The position numbers and the translations under genes are program-made. The notes beneath the pieces were generated by a model. It saw nothing but the letters and a program-made list of their open reading frames with translations, did not search any database and had not been told where the DNA came from. Below, in pieces: positions 1-14,050 of a stretch of 64,000 bases of DNA (positions are counted from its first letter, which is position 1; each line of letters begins with the position of its first letter). The stretch comes from Bacillus sp. ISL-55. GTDB lineage: Bacteria; Bacillota; Bacilli; Bacillales; Cytobacillaceae. Where the stretch lies: positions 1-64,000 of the forward strand of contig NZ_JAGGQU010000036.1 of the NCBI RefSeq assembly GCF_018613155.1. Reading direction: 5' to 3'.

Positions 1-25
1 ACCCATGCTGGGCGCACACATTAAG

Positions 26-53
26 AAACCCGCCTTGATACCAAGGCGGGTTT
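26..53 (-). terminator. Rho-independent terminator after the DedA-family gene
   Basis: A 12-bp perfect stem (AAACCCGCCTTG pairing with CAAGGCGGGTTT) with a 4-nt loop lies just past the stop of the minus-strand DedA gene. The A/T flanks on both sides mean it could also stop plus-strand transcription entering from outside the window. Confidence 0.8.
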
Positions 54-70
54 TGAGTTATATATTCATC

Positions 71-718
71 TCAGGCTAATGCCTCTTTTTTCTTTTTATA
101 CTGTTTTATAAAACCGATGATAGCGGGTATGAATGCCGTTAACGAGACAAGCATTAAAGTAAGGAATAAATTCTCTACTACCCATGAAATATTCCCTAGG
201 ATGAACCCTGCCGCCAGCCAGAGTGAGGTCCAGATCAAACCCCCGATAAGGTTAAAGCATAAAAATGTCTTATATTCATATCCGGTGTATCCTGAAACAA
301 ATGGCACGGAAGTTCTCATGAGCGGAACAAACCTCGAGGCAGAAATGGCTAGCCTGCCATAGCCAGATAAGAAATCCTTCGCTTTGCCAATGGATTTATC
401 TGATGTTAAACGGTTTAGATAATGTTTTTTGGAGTTTAACTTCATTAGCTGCTTGCCAATGAAGAAATTCTGACTGTCACCCAGGATTGTTGCAGCTGCA
501 AAGAGCATAAACAAGCTATTAAGATCCAAATCGCCGGTAGCTGCCAGAGTTCCGCTTGCAAAGACCATTGAATCCCCTGGCAAAAATGTTAGGATGACGA
601 AAGCCGTTTTAAAGTAAACAATTAAAAACAACATTATATAAATAGCTGCCCCATACTCATCAATATAGTAGTGGAGACTTGTATCAATGTTTTTTAGCAA
701 CGGAATGATTTGGTCCAT
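71..718 (-). CDS. DedA family integral membrane protein
   Basis: This 215-residue protein belongs to the DedA/SNARE-associated (VTT) membrane family, whose members act in polyprenyl-phosphate or phospholipid transport and membrane homeostasis. Visible signs are the family core FLPGDSMVFASGTLAA (about residues 45-60), the GRLAISASRFVPLMRTSVPFVSG segment with the conserved arginine and FVP, and several hydrophobic helices, ending in a lysine-rich tail. The start has a strong GGGGGG-type ribosome site 8 to 10 bases upstream. It is transcribed away from the divergent DUF3231 gene and followed by a terminator, so it is probably monocistronic. The family is clear from sequence; the transported substrate is not. 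Confidence 0.85.
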   Translation of the reverse strand: MDQIIPLLKNIDTSLHYYIDEYGAAIYIMLFLIVYFKTAFVILTFLPGDSMVFASGTLAATGDLDLNSLFMLFAAATILGDSQNFFIGKQLMKLNSKKHYLNRLTSDKSIGKAKDFLSGYGRLAISASRFVPLMRTSVPFVSGYTGYEYKTFLCFNLIGGLIWTSLWLAAGFILGNISWVVENLFLTLMLVSLTAFIPAIIGFIKQYKKKKEALA

Positions 719-1013
719 TACGCCATCCCCCCTACCAGATCTCCTGACCGTAAATACTTCGATATATATCTATTGAAACATAATCTTATGTCAGTTTGCC
801 AAATAGAAGAACCAAGCTGAATTTTGATTTTGTTAAAAATTGTATACCCATCCATTTTTATTCATTGTCTACTCACCTTGACACAAAGATTACAAACAGA
901 AAATGTTATTGGATAAAAAGATAGTTATTTTCGAATAATAACGTCACATTAGTAATTATCTATAGAATACATACTTTAATGTTAAATGTGATTAATTGCT
1001 GGAGGTTTTTCTC
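719..1013. other. Divergent intergenic region between the DedA and DUF3231 genes
   Basis: About 295 bases, AT-rich, with no open frame worth calling. It must hold the promoters of both divergent genes. A TTGACA at about 879-884 reads toward the DUF3231 gene but has no good -10 at the right distance, and I could not identify a convincing sporulation-sigma promoter. Confidence 0.5.
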
Positions 1014-2027
1014 TTGGAAGATATTAACCATAACGTTAGCCTGTCATCAGGAGAATTAGCGAATCTTTGGAGTCAGTATATGAATGATTCGTTATCTATT
1101 TGCGTACTGACCCATGCCGTTAATACGGTTCAGGATGAAGACATAAAGGAGATCCTTCAATTTGCCGTGAACCTTGCTGAACATCACATTGTAAAAATCA
1201 AAGAGTTTCTAAAGCAGCAAAATTACCCGAGGCCAAAAGGTTTTACCCTGGATCAGGATATTAACCTGAATGCTCCTCCTTTATTTTCAGATACCTTTAT
1301 GTTGGTATATATGCATATCATGACATTGCATGGTATGACAGGCTATGCTGGGGCAGTGGGTACTTCAGTCCGCGCCGATCAAATCACCTATTTTATAGAA
1401 TGTAATAATGAAGCTATGGCATTATACGAACGAACCGTTCACTTAATGCTAAAAAAAGGCATATACAGCAGAACACCACATATCAATAGTCCAGCAAAAA
1501 TAGATTTTGTAGACAATAAAAGTTATTTATCTGGCTGGTTTGGAAAAAAGCGTCCATTAAATGCAATGGAAATTAGCGGGCTAAGTTTAAACATGCAAAA
1601 GACAGCAGTAAAAGTTGTACTGGAAATTGGATTTGGACAAATCTGCCAATCAAAAGAACTTCAGAAGTACTTTAACAAAGGAAGAGATATCTGTAAGAAA
1701 CATTTCGAGACTTTTAGGTCATTTTTAATTAAAGACAATTTATCTTCTCCAAATTTATGGATTTCAGAAGTTACTAATTCAACTGTACCTCCATTTTCAG
1801 ACAAACTGATGTTATTCCACATCGTCACATTAATTTCCGCAGCTGTTGGGTTTTATAGCGCAGGTTTGTCAGTATCACAAAGACGGGATCTTGCTTTGGA
1901 ATACACAGGACTTGTCACAGAAATCGGGTTATATGCAGAGGATGGGGCTCAGCTGTTAATAAAAAACGGATGGCTTGAACGGCCACCGATGGCAGATGAT
2001 AAAGATGCCTTATTCAATAGCCAGTAA
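1014..2027 (+). CDS. DUF3231 family protein (two-repeat, spore-former-specific)
   Basis: A 337-residue protein of the DUF3231 family, found mainly in endospore-forming Bacillaceae and of unknown function. It is built of two similar halves (about residues 1-165 and 170-335), each carrying a helix with a LW..Y/E motif, an HH..KI or KKHFE segment, and the repeated stretch PPLFSDTFMLVYMHIMTL / PPFSDKLMLFHIVTLISA; the fold is probably all-helical and ferritin-like (inference). The start is chosen as TTG at 1014 because the GGAGG at 1001-1005 sits 8 bases before it; a longer frame beginning at 996 would place that ribosome site inside the gene. It is alone, between a divergent gene and a terminator. 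Confidence 0.8.
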   Translation: MEDINHNVSLSSGELANLWSQYMNDSLSICVLTHAVNTVQDEDIKEILQFAVNLAEHHIVKIKEFLKQQNYPRPKGFTLDQDINLNAPPLFSDTFMLVYMHIMTLHGMTGYAGAVGTSVRADQITYFIECNNEAMALYERTVHLMLKKGIYSRTPHINSPAKIDFVDNKSYLSGWFGKKRPLNAMEISGLSLNMQKTAVKVVLEIGFGQICQSKELQKYFNKGRDICKKHFETFRSFLIKDNLSSPNLWISEVTNSTVPPFSDKLMLFHIVTLISAAVGFYSAGLSVSQRRDLALEYTGLVTEIGLYAEDGAQLLIKNGWLERPPMADDKDALFNSQ

Positions 2028-2084
2028 AAAGTTTCTACTAAAAGATAAGTTCCTTAAGTTCTGATTATTATATTTGATATAAAA

Positions 2085-2116
2085 AAAACATGCAGCCTCT
2101 CATGGCTGCATGTTTT
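2085..2116. terminator. Bidirectional terminator between the DUF3231 gene and pyrE
   Basis: A 13-bp stem (AAAACATGCAGCC / GGCTGCATGTTTT) with a short loop and A-run on one side, T-run on the other. It ends the pyr operon on the minus strand and the DUF3231 gene on the plus strand. Confidence 0.85.
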
Positions 2117-2748
2117 TTATTTATGCTTGGCTGCTCCCCATTCAGATGGATTCTTACGCCATTCTGCCAGGCTGTCAATATTCCCCTTCGTGATTAGCCC
2201 TTTTTCCTCTGCCAGGTTTGCAAGTGTCGTAAAGTCAGTCAAAGAATATGCTGTGATATTAGCTGCGCTAAGCTGCTGCCTTCCTTTGTCTAGTTCATAT
2301 GTAAAAATCGAGACAACCCCGAGTACTTCGCAGCCTGCTTCTCGCAATGCCTCGACTGCTTCAATAACACTGCCTCCTGTTGAAATTAAATCCTCAACAA
2401 CGACGACCTTCTGGCCCTCGGTAACCTTTCCTTCAATCTGATTCCCTTTCCCATGTCCCTTTGCTTTCGAACGCACGTAGCTCATTGGCAGATCAAGCAA
2501 CTCGCTGACCCATGCCGCATGAGGGATTCCGGCTGTTGCAGTTCCGGCGACCATTTCTGCCTGAGGAAAATGTTCGGAAATCAAGTTCTTCAGTCCGTTG
2601 GCAACTTCCCTGCGAACTGCCGGGTATGACAGAGTCAGACGGTTGTCACAATAGATAGGGGATTTTAGGCCAGAAGACCATGTAAACGGCTGATCCGGCT
2701 GTAAGCTGACGGCTTCAATTTCAAGCAAAGCTTCTGCGATTTGTTTTT

Positions 2749-2752
<4 letters not shown>
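2117..2752 (-). CDS. pyrE: Orotate phosphoribosyltransferase
   Basis: PyrE joins orotate to PRPP to form OMP, the fifth step of UMP synthesis. The PRPP-binding signature [13 protein letters not shown] lies near residue 120 and the [11 protein letters not shown] and [20 protein letters not shown] loop segments are typical of the family. I place the start at GTG 2752, giving 211 residues: this GTG overlaps the pyrF stop codon as GTGA, the same 4-base coupling seen elsewhere in the operon, whereas the upstream ATG at 2770 would add six residues encoded inside pyrF. It is the last gene of the pyr operon and is followed directly by a strong terminator. Confidence 0.95.
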
Positions 2753-5144
<2,392 letters not shown>

Positions 5145-5148
<4 letters not shown>

Positions 5149-8100
5149 GAAAGCACACCTTCTTTGGCCGACTCCATCGGCTTTAAGGCATCTGCTGAAA
5201 ATGTCATAGATTCAATGACTCTCAAAATCGCTTTTGCAGTATCCAGTGAAGTCAGGCAAGGCACGCCATTTTCCACAGATTCGCGGCGAATCCTGAACCC
5301 ATCACGTTCCGGCTGCTTGCCTTTTGTCAACGTATTGATGACCATCTGTGCTTCTCCCTTGCGAATCACATCAATCAGGTTCGTGCCTTCAGAACCGATT
5401 TTTCCGACTGTTTTCACCTTAATGCCAGCAGATTCGAGATATTTGGCTGTACCTTCTGTTGCCATCAATTGATAGCCAATGTTCGAGAATCTTTTTGCAA
5501 GTGCCAAAGTTTCTTCTTTATCCTTATCTGCGACTGTAAGCAGGACTGTACCGAATTCTTTTATTTTCATACCGGCTGCAATCATGCCTTTATATAAAGC
5601 TTTTTCCAGTGTCGTATCCTTGCCCATAACTTCACCGGTGGACTTCATTTCTGGTCCGAGCGTGATGTCTACGCGGCGTAATTTTTCGAAGGAGAACACC
5701 GGAACCTTCACAAAAACGCCTTCTTGTTCAGGCACAAGTCCTGTTTCGTAGCCCTGTGCTTGCAGGCTTTGCCCAAGGATGACCTTCGTAGCGATCTTCG
5801 CCATCGGTACATTGGTGATTTTGCTCAGGAATGGTACAGTACGGCTGGAACGCGGGTTCACTTCAAGCACATAGACTTCTTCATTTGCAATGACATATTG
5901 AATATTCAGCAAACCGACAATGTTCAAGCCTCTTGCCAGATCGATCGTATAGTTCACAAGTTTTTGTTTTACTTCCTCGCTGAGGCTCTGCGGCGGATAG
6001 ACCCCGATTGAATCTCCCGAGTGGACGCCAGCTCTTTCGATATGCTCCATAATGCCTGGAATTAGTACATTTTTCCCATCGGAAATCGCATCGACTTCTA
6101 CTTCTTTTCCAGTCAGATAACGGTCGATCAGCACAGGATATTCAGGATTTACCTTCACTGCGTTTTTCATATAATGCAGAAGTTCTTCTTCCTTATAGAC
6201 AATCTCCATTGCCCTTCCCCCAAGTACGTAGGATGGACGAACAAGAACCGGATAGCCGATTTCTTCAGCAATCAATGCTGCTTCTTCAACTGACTTAGCT
6301 GTGCTTCCCTTCGGCAGCGGGATTTCAAGATCAGATAGTGCGTGTTCAAACTTGTCGCGGTCCTCTGCACGATCCAGATCTTCCAGGCTTGTTCCGAGAA
6401 TCTTCACTCCTCTGTCGACAAGCTTTGCAGCCAGGTTAATCGCTGTTTGGCCCCCGAATTGGACGACAGCGCCAATTGGGTTTTCGAGATTGATAATGTT
6501 CATGACATCCTCAATTGTTAACGGTTCAAAGTACAATTTATCCGAGATGCTGAAATCGGTAGAGACCGTTTCAGGGTTGTTGTTGACGATGATAGCCTCA
6601 TAACCCGCTTCTTTGATTGCTTTTACGGAGTGGACAGTTGCATAATCGAATTCGATGCCCTGACCGATCCTGATTGGCCCGGAGCCCAGCACAATGACGC
6701 TTTTTCTTTCTGTCACTACTGATTCATTTTCTTCCTCATATGTGCTATAAAAGTAGGGCGTTTCCGATTCGAACTCAGCGGCACAGGTATCGACCATTTT
6801 AAAGACAGGGATCAGACTGTTATCAAGCCGCCACTGGTATACACCCTGTTCTTCGACATTCCACAGACTGGCTATTACCTTATCAGAAAAACCTTTCTGC
6901 TTTGCTGATTTGGCTGTTTCCAGGTCAAACTTCTTTTCAGCCAGCTCTTCCTCAAAAGCTATTAGTCTCTCTAATTTATGAAGGAAGAATAAATCGATTT
7001 TGCTCCAGCTGTGAAGAGTTTCAATGGATATGCCTCTTCTGATTGCCTCTGCAAGGTAAAATAATCTCTCGTCACCAGCCTTGCGAATTCTCTTTTCCAG
7101 CAATTCATCGTAGATTTCGCTTTGATTATTCAAAGAAAGGTGAATTACATCAGCTTCAAGCGAACGGATCGCTTTTAACAGTGACTCTTCGAAAGTACGG
7201 CCGATTGCCATAACTTCACCAGTTGCTTTCATCTGTGTTCCAAGTGTGCGGTTGGCTGATTCGAACTTGTCAAATGGCCAGCGCGGGATTTTTGTTACAA
7301 CATAATCAAGCGCGGGTTCGAAGCAGGCATATGTTTTCCCTGTCACAGGATTCAGCATTTCATCAAGCGTCAGTCCTACAGCAATTTTCGCTGCAAGCTT
7401 GGCAATTGGATAGCCAGTTGCTTTAGAAGCCAACGCTGATGAGCGGCTGACACGCGGATTTACTTCAATTACATAGTAGTTAAAGCTGTCAGGATCAAGT
7501 GCGAGCTGGACATTGCATCCTCCTTCAATTTTCAGGGCCCTGATGATTTTCAGGCTGGCATTCCTGAGCAGCTGGTATTCGCGGTCACTCAATGTCTGGC
7601 TCGGCGCTACGACGATGGAATCCCCTGTATGGACTCCGACCGGATCGAAGTTTTCCATATTGCAGACTACAATGGCGTTATCATTGCTGTCCCGCATCAC
7701 TTCGTATTCGATTTCCTTGAAACCGGCAATACTCTTTTCTAGCAAGCATTGACCTACAGGACTGTTTTTAATACCGCTTGTAACAATCTCGATAAGCTCT
7801 TTTTCGTTGCTGCAAATTCCGCCGCCGGTTCCTCCCATTGTAAAAGCAGGGCGGACAATCACTGGGTATCCGACTCTCTCCACAAAGGTATAAGCCTCTT
7901 GAAGATTGTGGATGATGTCGCTGTCAGGGACCGGCTGGCCGAGCTCGTTCATCAGGCTTCTGAACAGCTCCCTGTCTTCTGCCTGGTTGATCGCATCAAG
8001 CTTCGTGCCGAGAATTTCTACATTGCATTCTTCCAACACTCCTGCTTTCGCTAGCTCCACAGCCAGGTTTAATCCTGTTTGACCCCCAAGTGTCGGCAGG

Positions 8101-8357
8101 ATCGCATCCGGGCGCTCCTTGCGGATGATCCTTGCCACAAATTCAAGAGTAAGAGGCTCAATGTATATCACATCTGCAATTTCGGTGTCAGTCATGATGG
8201 TTGCAGGATTCGAGTTGACGAGGATTACCTTATAGCCTTCTTCCCTCAGTGCGATGCATGCCTGTGTTCCTGCATAATCGAATTCTGCCGCCTGGCCAAT
8301 GATGATCGGACCTGACCCGATGACTAATATACTGTTAACATCTTTACGCTTTGGCAT
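5145..8357 (-). CDS. carB: Carbamoyl-phosphate synthase large subunit
   Basis: The 1070-residue synthetase subunit makes carbamoyl phosphate from bicarbonate, ammonia delivered by CarA, and two ATP. It has the expected duplicated architecture: two GSGPI.IGQ...FDYA halves starting near residues 13 and 560, each with an ATP-grasp domain ([30 protein letters not shown]), then a C-terminal methylglyoxal-synthase-like allosteric domain. Length matches the pyrimidine-specific PyrAB of Bacillus. It overlaps carA by 14 bases and pyrK by 4. Its place inside the PyrR-controlled operon shows this copy serves pyrimidine synthesis. Confidence 0.98.
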
Positions 8358-9441
8358 GTGTGACAGCCTCCTTTTTTTCTGCTTCTACAAGCTCGATGAA
8401 TTGATTGAATAATCCGTTCGCATCCTCCGGTCCTGGTGAAGCTTCCGGGTGATATTGGACAGTAAATGCCGCCGCTGTTTTATGGGCAAGACCTTCAATT
8501 GTTCCATCATTCAATGCTATGTGCGTAACCTCAAGCTCGGTACCTGTGACAGAGCCTTCCGTGACGGTATATCCATGGTTTTGCGAAGTTAGAGCTACTT
8601 TTCCCGTCCTTAAATCTTTTACTGGATGGTTTGAGCCGCGATGCCCGAATTTCATTTTCTCTGTATTTGCGCCGCAGGCAAGTGCGAACAGCTGGTGGCC
8701 AAGACAAATCCCAAACAATGGAACCTTGCCCAGCAAGCCCTGGATCATTTCGATTGCTTCTGGAACATCCTTCGGGTCCCCAGGTCCATTTGACAGCATG
8801 ATGCCATCCGGGCTCAGACTGAGAATTTCCTGGGCAGTCGTATTGTAAGGGACGACAACCACATCGCAATTACGATCATTCAGTTCTCTTAAAATCCCAT
8901 GCTTCAGGCCAAAATCAACAAGGACAACCCTGTGGCCGCGCCCTGGACTAGGATAAGCTGTTTTCGTTGATACTTCCATTACCTGATTGTTCGGCAGTGT
9001 TTTGCTTTTAAGAGCAGCAATAATATCTTGAGGATTTTCATCGATCCCGCAAATTGAACCCTTCAAGGTTCCGTGTTTACGAATGATTTTTGTCAGCTTC
9101 CTAGTATCAATTCCAGCAATGCCCGGGATGTTTTTCATTTTAAGATAAGCGTCCAAAGAAAGTTCTGAGCGCCAGTTGGATGGATATTCGGCATTTTCCT
9201 TTACGACGAGACCGTGGACAGCAGGACTGATTGATTCAAAATCATCCCGGTTGATTCCATAATTACCGATTAACGGGTACGTCAGGGTGACAATTTGCCC
9301 GCAGTAAGAGGGATCTGACAGGATTTCCTGGTAGCCTGTCATTCCTGTGTTGAAGACAACTTCCCCAATCGCCTCCGTTTCACTTCCAAAGCCTTCTCCA
9401 ATAAATACCGTGCCATCTTCCAAAATCAACTGTTTTTTCAT
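8344..9441 (-). CDS. carA: Carbamoyl-phosphate synthase small subunit (glutaminase)
   Basis: A 365-residue glutamine amidotransferase subunit that hydrolyses glutamine and channels ammonia to CarB. The N-terminal CPSase domain begins [15 protein letters not shown]; the class I glutaminase domain has the nucleophile in [14 protein letters not shown] (about residue 240) and the His-Glu pair in [11 protein letters not shown]. It overlaps pyrC by 4 bases (ATGA) and carB by 14. Confidence 0.98.
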   Translation of the reverse strand: MKKQLILEDGTVFIGEGFGSETEAIGEVVFNTGMTGYQEILSDPSYCGQIVTLTYPLIGNYGINRDDFESISPAVHGLVVKENAEYPSNWRSELSLDAYLKMKNIPGIAGIDTRKLTKIIRKHGTLKGSICGIDENPQDIIAALKSKTLPNNQVMEVSTKTAYPSPGRGHRVVLVDFGLKHGILRELNDRNCDVVVVPYNTTAQEILSLSPDGIMLSNGPGDPKDVPEAIEMIQGLLGKVPLFGICLGHQLFALACGANTEKMKFGHRGSNHPVKDLRTGKVALTSQNHGYTVTEGSVTGTELEVTHIALNDGTIEGLAHKTAAAFTVQYHPEASPGPEDANGLFNQFIELVEAEKKEAVTHAKA

Positions 9442-10715
9442 ACGCTCACAACTCCCTTTTCCCAGACAATTTTTCCTTCAGCGATCGTCAGTACTGGCCA
9501 TCCTTTGCATTTCCAGCCTGAAAATGGTGTGTTTCTTCCTTTTGATAAAAATTCATCTGGATTGATTTCCTTTTCTTCTTCAAGATCAATCAATACCACA
9601 TCGGCCGGCGCGCCAGCTTTTAGCTGTCCATAAGGCAATCCGAAAGCTTCTGCGGGTTTGACAGTCAAAAACTCAAGCAACTGTTTTAAGGTAATGATGT
9701 TTGTTTTGACCAGATGCGTATATAAGAGCGGGAACGCTGTCTCCAGTCCGACAATCCCAAAAGGCGCTAACTGGATTCCCTCTGCTTTTTCTTCGATTGT
9801 ATGTGGTGCATGGTCAGTAGCGATAAAGTCGATTGTTCCGTCCAGCAGTCCTTGTATCAAAGCCTCGTGGTCTGCCTTGCTTCTTAGCGGCGGATTCATT
9901 TTATAGTTGGCATCATTGCCTTTAATGTCATCTTCATTTAATAGCAAATGATGTGGAGTGACTTCCGCTGTCACTTTTATGCCATATCTTTTTGCGTCCC
10001 GGACTGCCCTGACAGATTCTTTCGTGCTGATATGGCAGACATGATAGTGGCATCCTGCTTCTTCTGCCAGCAGGATGTCTCTTGCTATATGTACAGATTC
10101 GCACACTGACGGGATTCCGTTGATTCCCAGTTCAGCAGCTTTTCTTCCCTCGTGTAGAGAGCCTTTATTGATCAATGTATTGTCTTCGCAATGTGCTACG
10201 ATTGCAATATCCAGCTGTGCAGCCTTTTTCATTGCCTCAAGCATCATTCCCGCTGACTGGACTCCGACACCGTCATCGGTCAGGGCAAAGGCACCGGCTT
10301 CTTTTAATTCTGCAAAATTCGTTAGCTCCTGACCTAGTTCACGTACAGTAATAGAGGCATATGGCAGAACCCTTACGGAAGCTGTTTCCTCAATTTTTCT
10401 CTGAAGCCATTCCATCTGGTCTTTTGAGTCCGGAACAGGTCTTGTGTTCGGCATTGCGGCTACTGTTGTGAAGCCGCCCTTAGCTGCAGCAAGTGTCCCT
10501 GTAGCAATCGTCTCTTTCTTCTCTCCGCCTGGCTCTCGCAGGTGGACATGCAGGTCAACCAATCCTGGCGCAACCAGCCTGCCTTCTGCATCAATGATTT
10601 GCTTAGCATCTGCAGAGATTTCATTGCCAACTTTTGTGATTTTCCCGTTTTCTATTAAAATATCAACTGATTCAAACCCGTTCTCAGTAACTAGTTTGCC
10701 ATTTTTGATTAGCAT
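9438..10715 (-). CDS. pyrC: Dihydroorotase
   Basis: The zinc amidohydrolase that closes carbamoyl aspartate to dihydroorotate. Metal-binding motifs are visible: [13 protein letters not shown] (His-x-His), the AHCEDN and HVCHIST histidines, and IATDHAPH with the catalytic aspartate. I start at ATG 10715 (425 residues), 9 bases after a GAAGGG ribosome site; frames beginning at 10748 or 10721 would overrun or crowd that site. The gene overlaps pyrB by about 32 bases. Confidence 0.95.
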   Translation of the reverse strand: MLIKNGKLVTENGFESVDILIENGKITKVGNEISADAKQIIDAEGRLVAPGLVDLHVHLREPGGEKKETIATGTLAAAKGGFTTVAAMPNTRPVPDSKDQMEWLQRKIEETASVRVLPYASITVRELGQELTNFAELKEAGAFALTDDGVGVQSAGMMLEAMKKAAQLDIAIVAHCEDNTLINKGSLHEGRKAAELGINGIPSVCESVHIARDILLAEEAGCHYHVCHISTKESVRAVRDAKRYGIKVTAEVTPHHLLLNEDDIKGNDANYKMNPPLRSKADHEALIQGLLDGTIDFIATDHAPHTIEEKAEGIQLAPFGIVGLETAFPLLYTHLVKTNIITLKQLLEFLTVKPAEAFGLPYGQLKAGAPADVVLIDLEEEKEINPDEFLSKGRNTPFSGWKCKGWPVLTIAEGKIVWEKGVVSV

Positions 10716-11628
10716 CGACATATTCCCTTCCCCCATTTCTATTTTCAAGTGCTCTTTTTAATACTGCCATCCTGATGTACACACCATTTTCCATTTGTTT
10801 GAAGATCCGTGACTTCTGACTTTCAACTAATTGATCTGCAATTTCGACGCCGCGATTGACCGGTGCTGGATGGAGAATAATGCTGCCCTTCTTCATCAAC
10901 TTTTCTCTTTCAAGCGTTAAACCATACGATTTATGGTACTCATTTTTATCAAACAGGAGTTTGCCATCATGCCGTTCATGCTGGACTCGAAGGAGCATGA
11001 CCACATCAGCCAACTCGATCGCCTCGTCTACTGACATATAGCAGCAGCCAGCTGGAAGCTGACTTTGATTCACCCAATCCTCTGGTCCTGAAAAAACAAC
11101 TTTTGCTCCAAGTCTGACAAGTGCATCTGCATTGGACCTCGCTACACGGCTGTGGAGGATATCACCGATTATTGTTACTGTAAGCCCTGCAAATCTTCCG
11201 AATTCCTGCTGTATTGTCATAAGGTCGAGCAATGATTGTGTTGGATGATGCCCTTTTCCATCGCCAGCATTGATGATGGGAATCGAAATCCCTTTTTCAA
11301 GTTCTGTGAAATAACTGTCAGCACCGTGCCTGATTACGACCGCGTCGGTGCCGATCGCTTCAAGTGTTTTAACGGTGTCGTATAATGTTTCGCCTTTCAG
11401 TACACTTGATGTCTGGACCTCAAACGGGATCACCTCAAGTCCCAGCTTGCGTTCAGCCATCTCGAAGCTCGACTTCGTCCTCGTGCTTGGCTCGTAAAAT
11501 AAATTGCTGATGAACAGCCTCTCTTTTGGCTGCCAAATCTTCCCGCCGGCAAATTCACTTGCGGACAAAATAATTCCCTGTATTTCCGTTGCACTAAGCT
11601 GTGAAGTCGTCAGTAAATCCCATTTCAT
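10684..11628 (-). CDS. pyrB: Aspartate carbamoyltransferase catalytic subunit
   Basis: Condenses carbamoyl phosphate with aspartate. The 314-residue protein contains the carbamoyl-phosphate site [19 protein letters not shown] (about residue 47 onward), HPTQSLLDL, and the aspartate-loop segment LRVQHERH. No regulatory PyrI gene is present, as usual in Bacillus. The C terminus is about 10 residues longer than the B. subtilis protein and runs into pyrC. Transcription into it is controlled by the third PyrR attenuator just upstream. Confidence 0.97.
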   Translation of the reverse strand: MKWDLLTTSQLSATEIQGIILSASEFAGGKIWQPKERLFISNLFYEPSTRTKSSFEMAERKLGLEVIPFEVQTSSVLKGETLYDTVKTLEAIGTDAVVIRHGADSYFTELEKGISIPIINAGDGKGHHPTQSLLDLMTIQQEFGRFAGLTVTIIGDILHSRVARSNADALVRLGAKVVFSGPEDWVNQSQLPAGCCYMSVDEAIELADVVMLLRVQHERHDGKLLFDKNEYHKSYGLTLEREKLMKKGSIILHPAPVNRGVEIADQLVESQKSRIFKQMENGVYIRMAVLKRALENRNGGREYVDANQKWQTSY

Positions 11629-11654
11629 GGCTGATTCCCCTCCATTTTTTCAAG

Positions 11655-11806
11655 AAAAAAAGCACCCTGTTTTCTGACTCAACAGGGTGCTTGACTATGA
11701 GCTTGCCGGCATAAACCCCGAATTTTCGGGTTTGCGTGCATCTTGAATAAGCCGGTTCGCTCATAACACCCTTTTAAGCCTCTCTGGACTTTATTAAAAG
11801 GTGGTA
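11655..11806 (-). promoter_or_regulatory. PyrR-dependent attenuator between pyrP and pyrB
   Basis: On the minus strand the sequence AGTCCAGAGAGGCTT (11776-11790) matches the PyrR-binding loop ARUCCNGNGAGGYU and begins about 17 bases after the pyrP stop. Downstream, a 10-bp stem GCACCCTGTT / AACAGGGTGC (11662-11690) followed by T residues is the terminator. Known mechanism: UMP-bound PyrR stabilises the anti-antiterminator, so the terminator forms and pyr transcription falls when UMP is plentiful. Confidence 0.9.
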
Positions 11807-13126
11807 CTATGCTACATCGTTCTTTTTCTCAGTTTTTTTTTCTTCTTCCACTTTAAACATATCTTCTTCAATATCCGGACGTCCTGGCAGCACAAGGTTA
11901 AGGATGACTCCAATCAGGGCAGCTAAGGCCATGCCATGTATTTCAAAGTTTTCATTTAGCTTAATGAATGCTCCGCCAATCCCGATAACCAGGATAACTG
12001 ATGAGACGACAAGGTTTCTTGTGTTGCCAAAGTCGATTTTGCTGTCGACAAGCATTCTCAAACCTGATGAAGCGATGATCCCGAACAACAGGATGGAGAC
12101 GCCTCCCATAACCGGTGTTGGGATTGAGCTGATCAATGCCGTAATTTTGCCGATGAATCCGAATACGGTTGCGATGATGGCTGCTCCTAGCAGGACATAT
12201 ACGCTGTACACTCTTGTAATCGCAAGGACACCGATATTTTCGCCGTAAGTCGTCTTTGGCGGTCCGCCGATCAAACCGGAAATCATCGTAGCCATTCCGT
12301 CACCCATGATGGAGCGGTGAAGACCTGGCTCTTTAATATAGTCTCTCCCGACAACCTTGCTCAGAACAAGCTGGTGGCCGATATGCTCGGACAATGTCAC
12401 AATTGCTACCGGAACCATCAGCATGACGATTTCCCAGCTGATACTTACATTGTAATGAACGAATGGGAAGATAAAGTCTGGCATCTCGAATATATCTGCT
12501 TTTTTTACTCCGCTGAAGTCTACGATTCCTATTGCCATTGAGTAAAGATACCCGACAATAATCCCGGCAAGGATTGGAACCATGCTGAGCATTCCCTTTC
12601 CATAAATCGAGAAGACGATTGTCGCTGCAAGAGTTACTAAAGCGGCAGAGAAATGAATCAAGCTGTATTCAGTAGTTCCAGGGACATTCATTGCCATGCT
12701 GACCGCAGTTCCTGCAAGTGAAAGTCCAATGACAATGATGACTGGGCCGACTACAACCGGTGGCAGCAAGCGCATAATCCAGCGGTAGCCTGCTTTTTTG
12801 ATGATAAGTGCAACGATTCCGTAGACCAAACCTGCAAGGAAGGTTCCAACCATGGCTGCACCTGGTCCCCCTCCCGCTTTGGCTGCGATGATCGGAGCAA
12901 TGAAAGCGAAGGATGATCCGAGATAAGCCGGAACCTGGAATTTTGTGATGATCAGGAAAGCGATCGTTCCAAGTCCGCTTGAAATCAAAGCGATTGCCGG
13001 ACTTAAGCCGACCAGGTAAGGTACAAGGATTGTCGCGCCAAACATGGCGAATAAGTGCTGAATGCTAAGTGTGAACCATTGGAATGGTGATGGTACATCT
13101 TTAATATCTAGGATTGGTTTGTTCAT
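11807..13126 (-). CDS. pyrP: Uracil permease
   Basis: A nucleobase:cation symporter-2 family transporter with about 12 to 14 hydrophobic segments in 439 residues. The N terminus (WFTLSIQHLFAMFGATILVP) and the SLSEHIGHQLVLSKVVGRD and GLIGGPPKTTYGEN stretches are typical of uracil permeases. The start at ATG 13126 follows a GAGAGGGG ribosome site; an open frame running back to 13255 crosses the leader attenuator and is not credible. The protein ends in a charged, lysine/glutamate-rich tail. Confidence 0.96.
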   Translation of the reverse strand: MNKPILDIKDVPSPFQWFTLSIQHLFAMFGATILVPYLVGLSPAIALISSGLGTIAFLIITKFQVPAYLGSSFAFIAPIIAAKAGGGPGAAMVGTFLAGLVYGIVALIIKKAGYRWIMRLLPPVVVGPVIIVIGLSLAGTAVSMAMNVPGTTEYSLIHFSAALVTLAATIVFSIYGKGMLSMVPILAGIIVGYLYSMAIGIVDFSGVKKADIFEMPDFIFPFVHYNVSISWEIVMLMVPVAIVTLSEHIGHQLVLSKVVGRDYIKEPGLHRSIMGDGMATMISGLIGGPPKTTYGENIGVLAITRVYSVYVLLGAAIIATVFGFIGKITALISSIPTPVMGGVSILLFGIIASSGLRMLVDSKIDFGNTRNLVVSSVILVIGIGGAFIKLNENFEIHGMALAALIGVILNLVLPGRPDIEEDMFKVEEEKKTEKKNDVA

Positions 13127-13270
13127 ATTTATTCCCCTCTCTTTTGTACAAAAAAAACCCTCTTTGCCAGTAGATACAAAGAGGGTAAGGGTTAAAAAAA
13201 CCCGCACAAAGCCATCAGCCATGCGTTCCCCCTTTTCAGCCTCTCTGGACTGCATTTAAAAGGGCATTAT
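13127..13270 (-). promoter_or_regulatory. PyrR-dependent attenuator between pyrR and pyrP
   Basis: The minus-strand PyrR-binding loop AGTCCAGAGAGGCT lies at 13238-13251, and a terminator stem CCCTCTTTG / CAAAGAGGG-type hairpin (13158-13185) followed by a T-run lies just before the pyrP ribosome site. The spacing and order match the known PyrR attenuation elements. Confidence 0.9.
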
Positions 13271-14015
<745 letters not shown>

Positions 14016-14021
14016 ATAGTC

Positions 14022-14050
14022 ATCTTAAAATAGATGTTGAACTTTGTCAA
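14022..14050 (-). promoter_or_regulatory. sigma-A promoter of the pyr operon
   Basis: Minus-strand TTGACA (14045-14050) and TAAGAT (14022-14027) are separated by 17 bases. The -35 hexamer overlaps the stop codon of rluD, so the promoter uses the 3' end of the upstream gene. Confidence 0.75.

Noticed and set aside
879-905. sigma-A promoter for the DUF3231 gene
   Set aside because: A good TTGACA is present but no acceptable -10 follows at 16-18 bases.
8531-8869. 112-codon minus-strand open frame inside carA
   Set aside because: It is an out-of-frame shadow of the glutaminase domain.
13127-13255. N-terminal extension of pyrP
   Set aside because: It runs through the PyrR attenuator and terminator; the conserved N terminus and ribosome site are at 13126.
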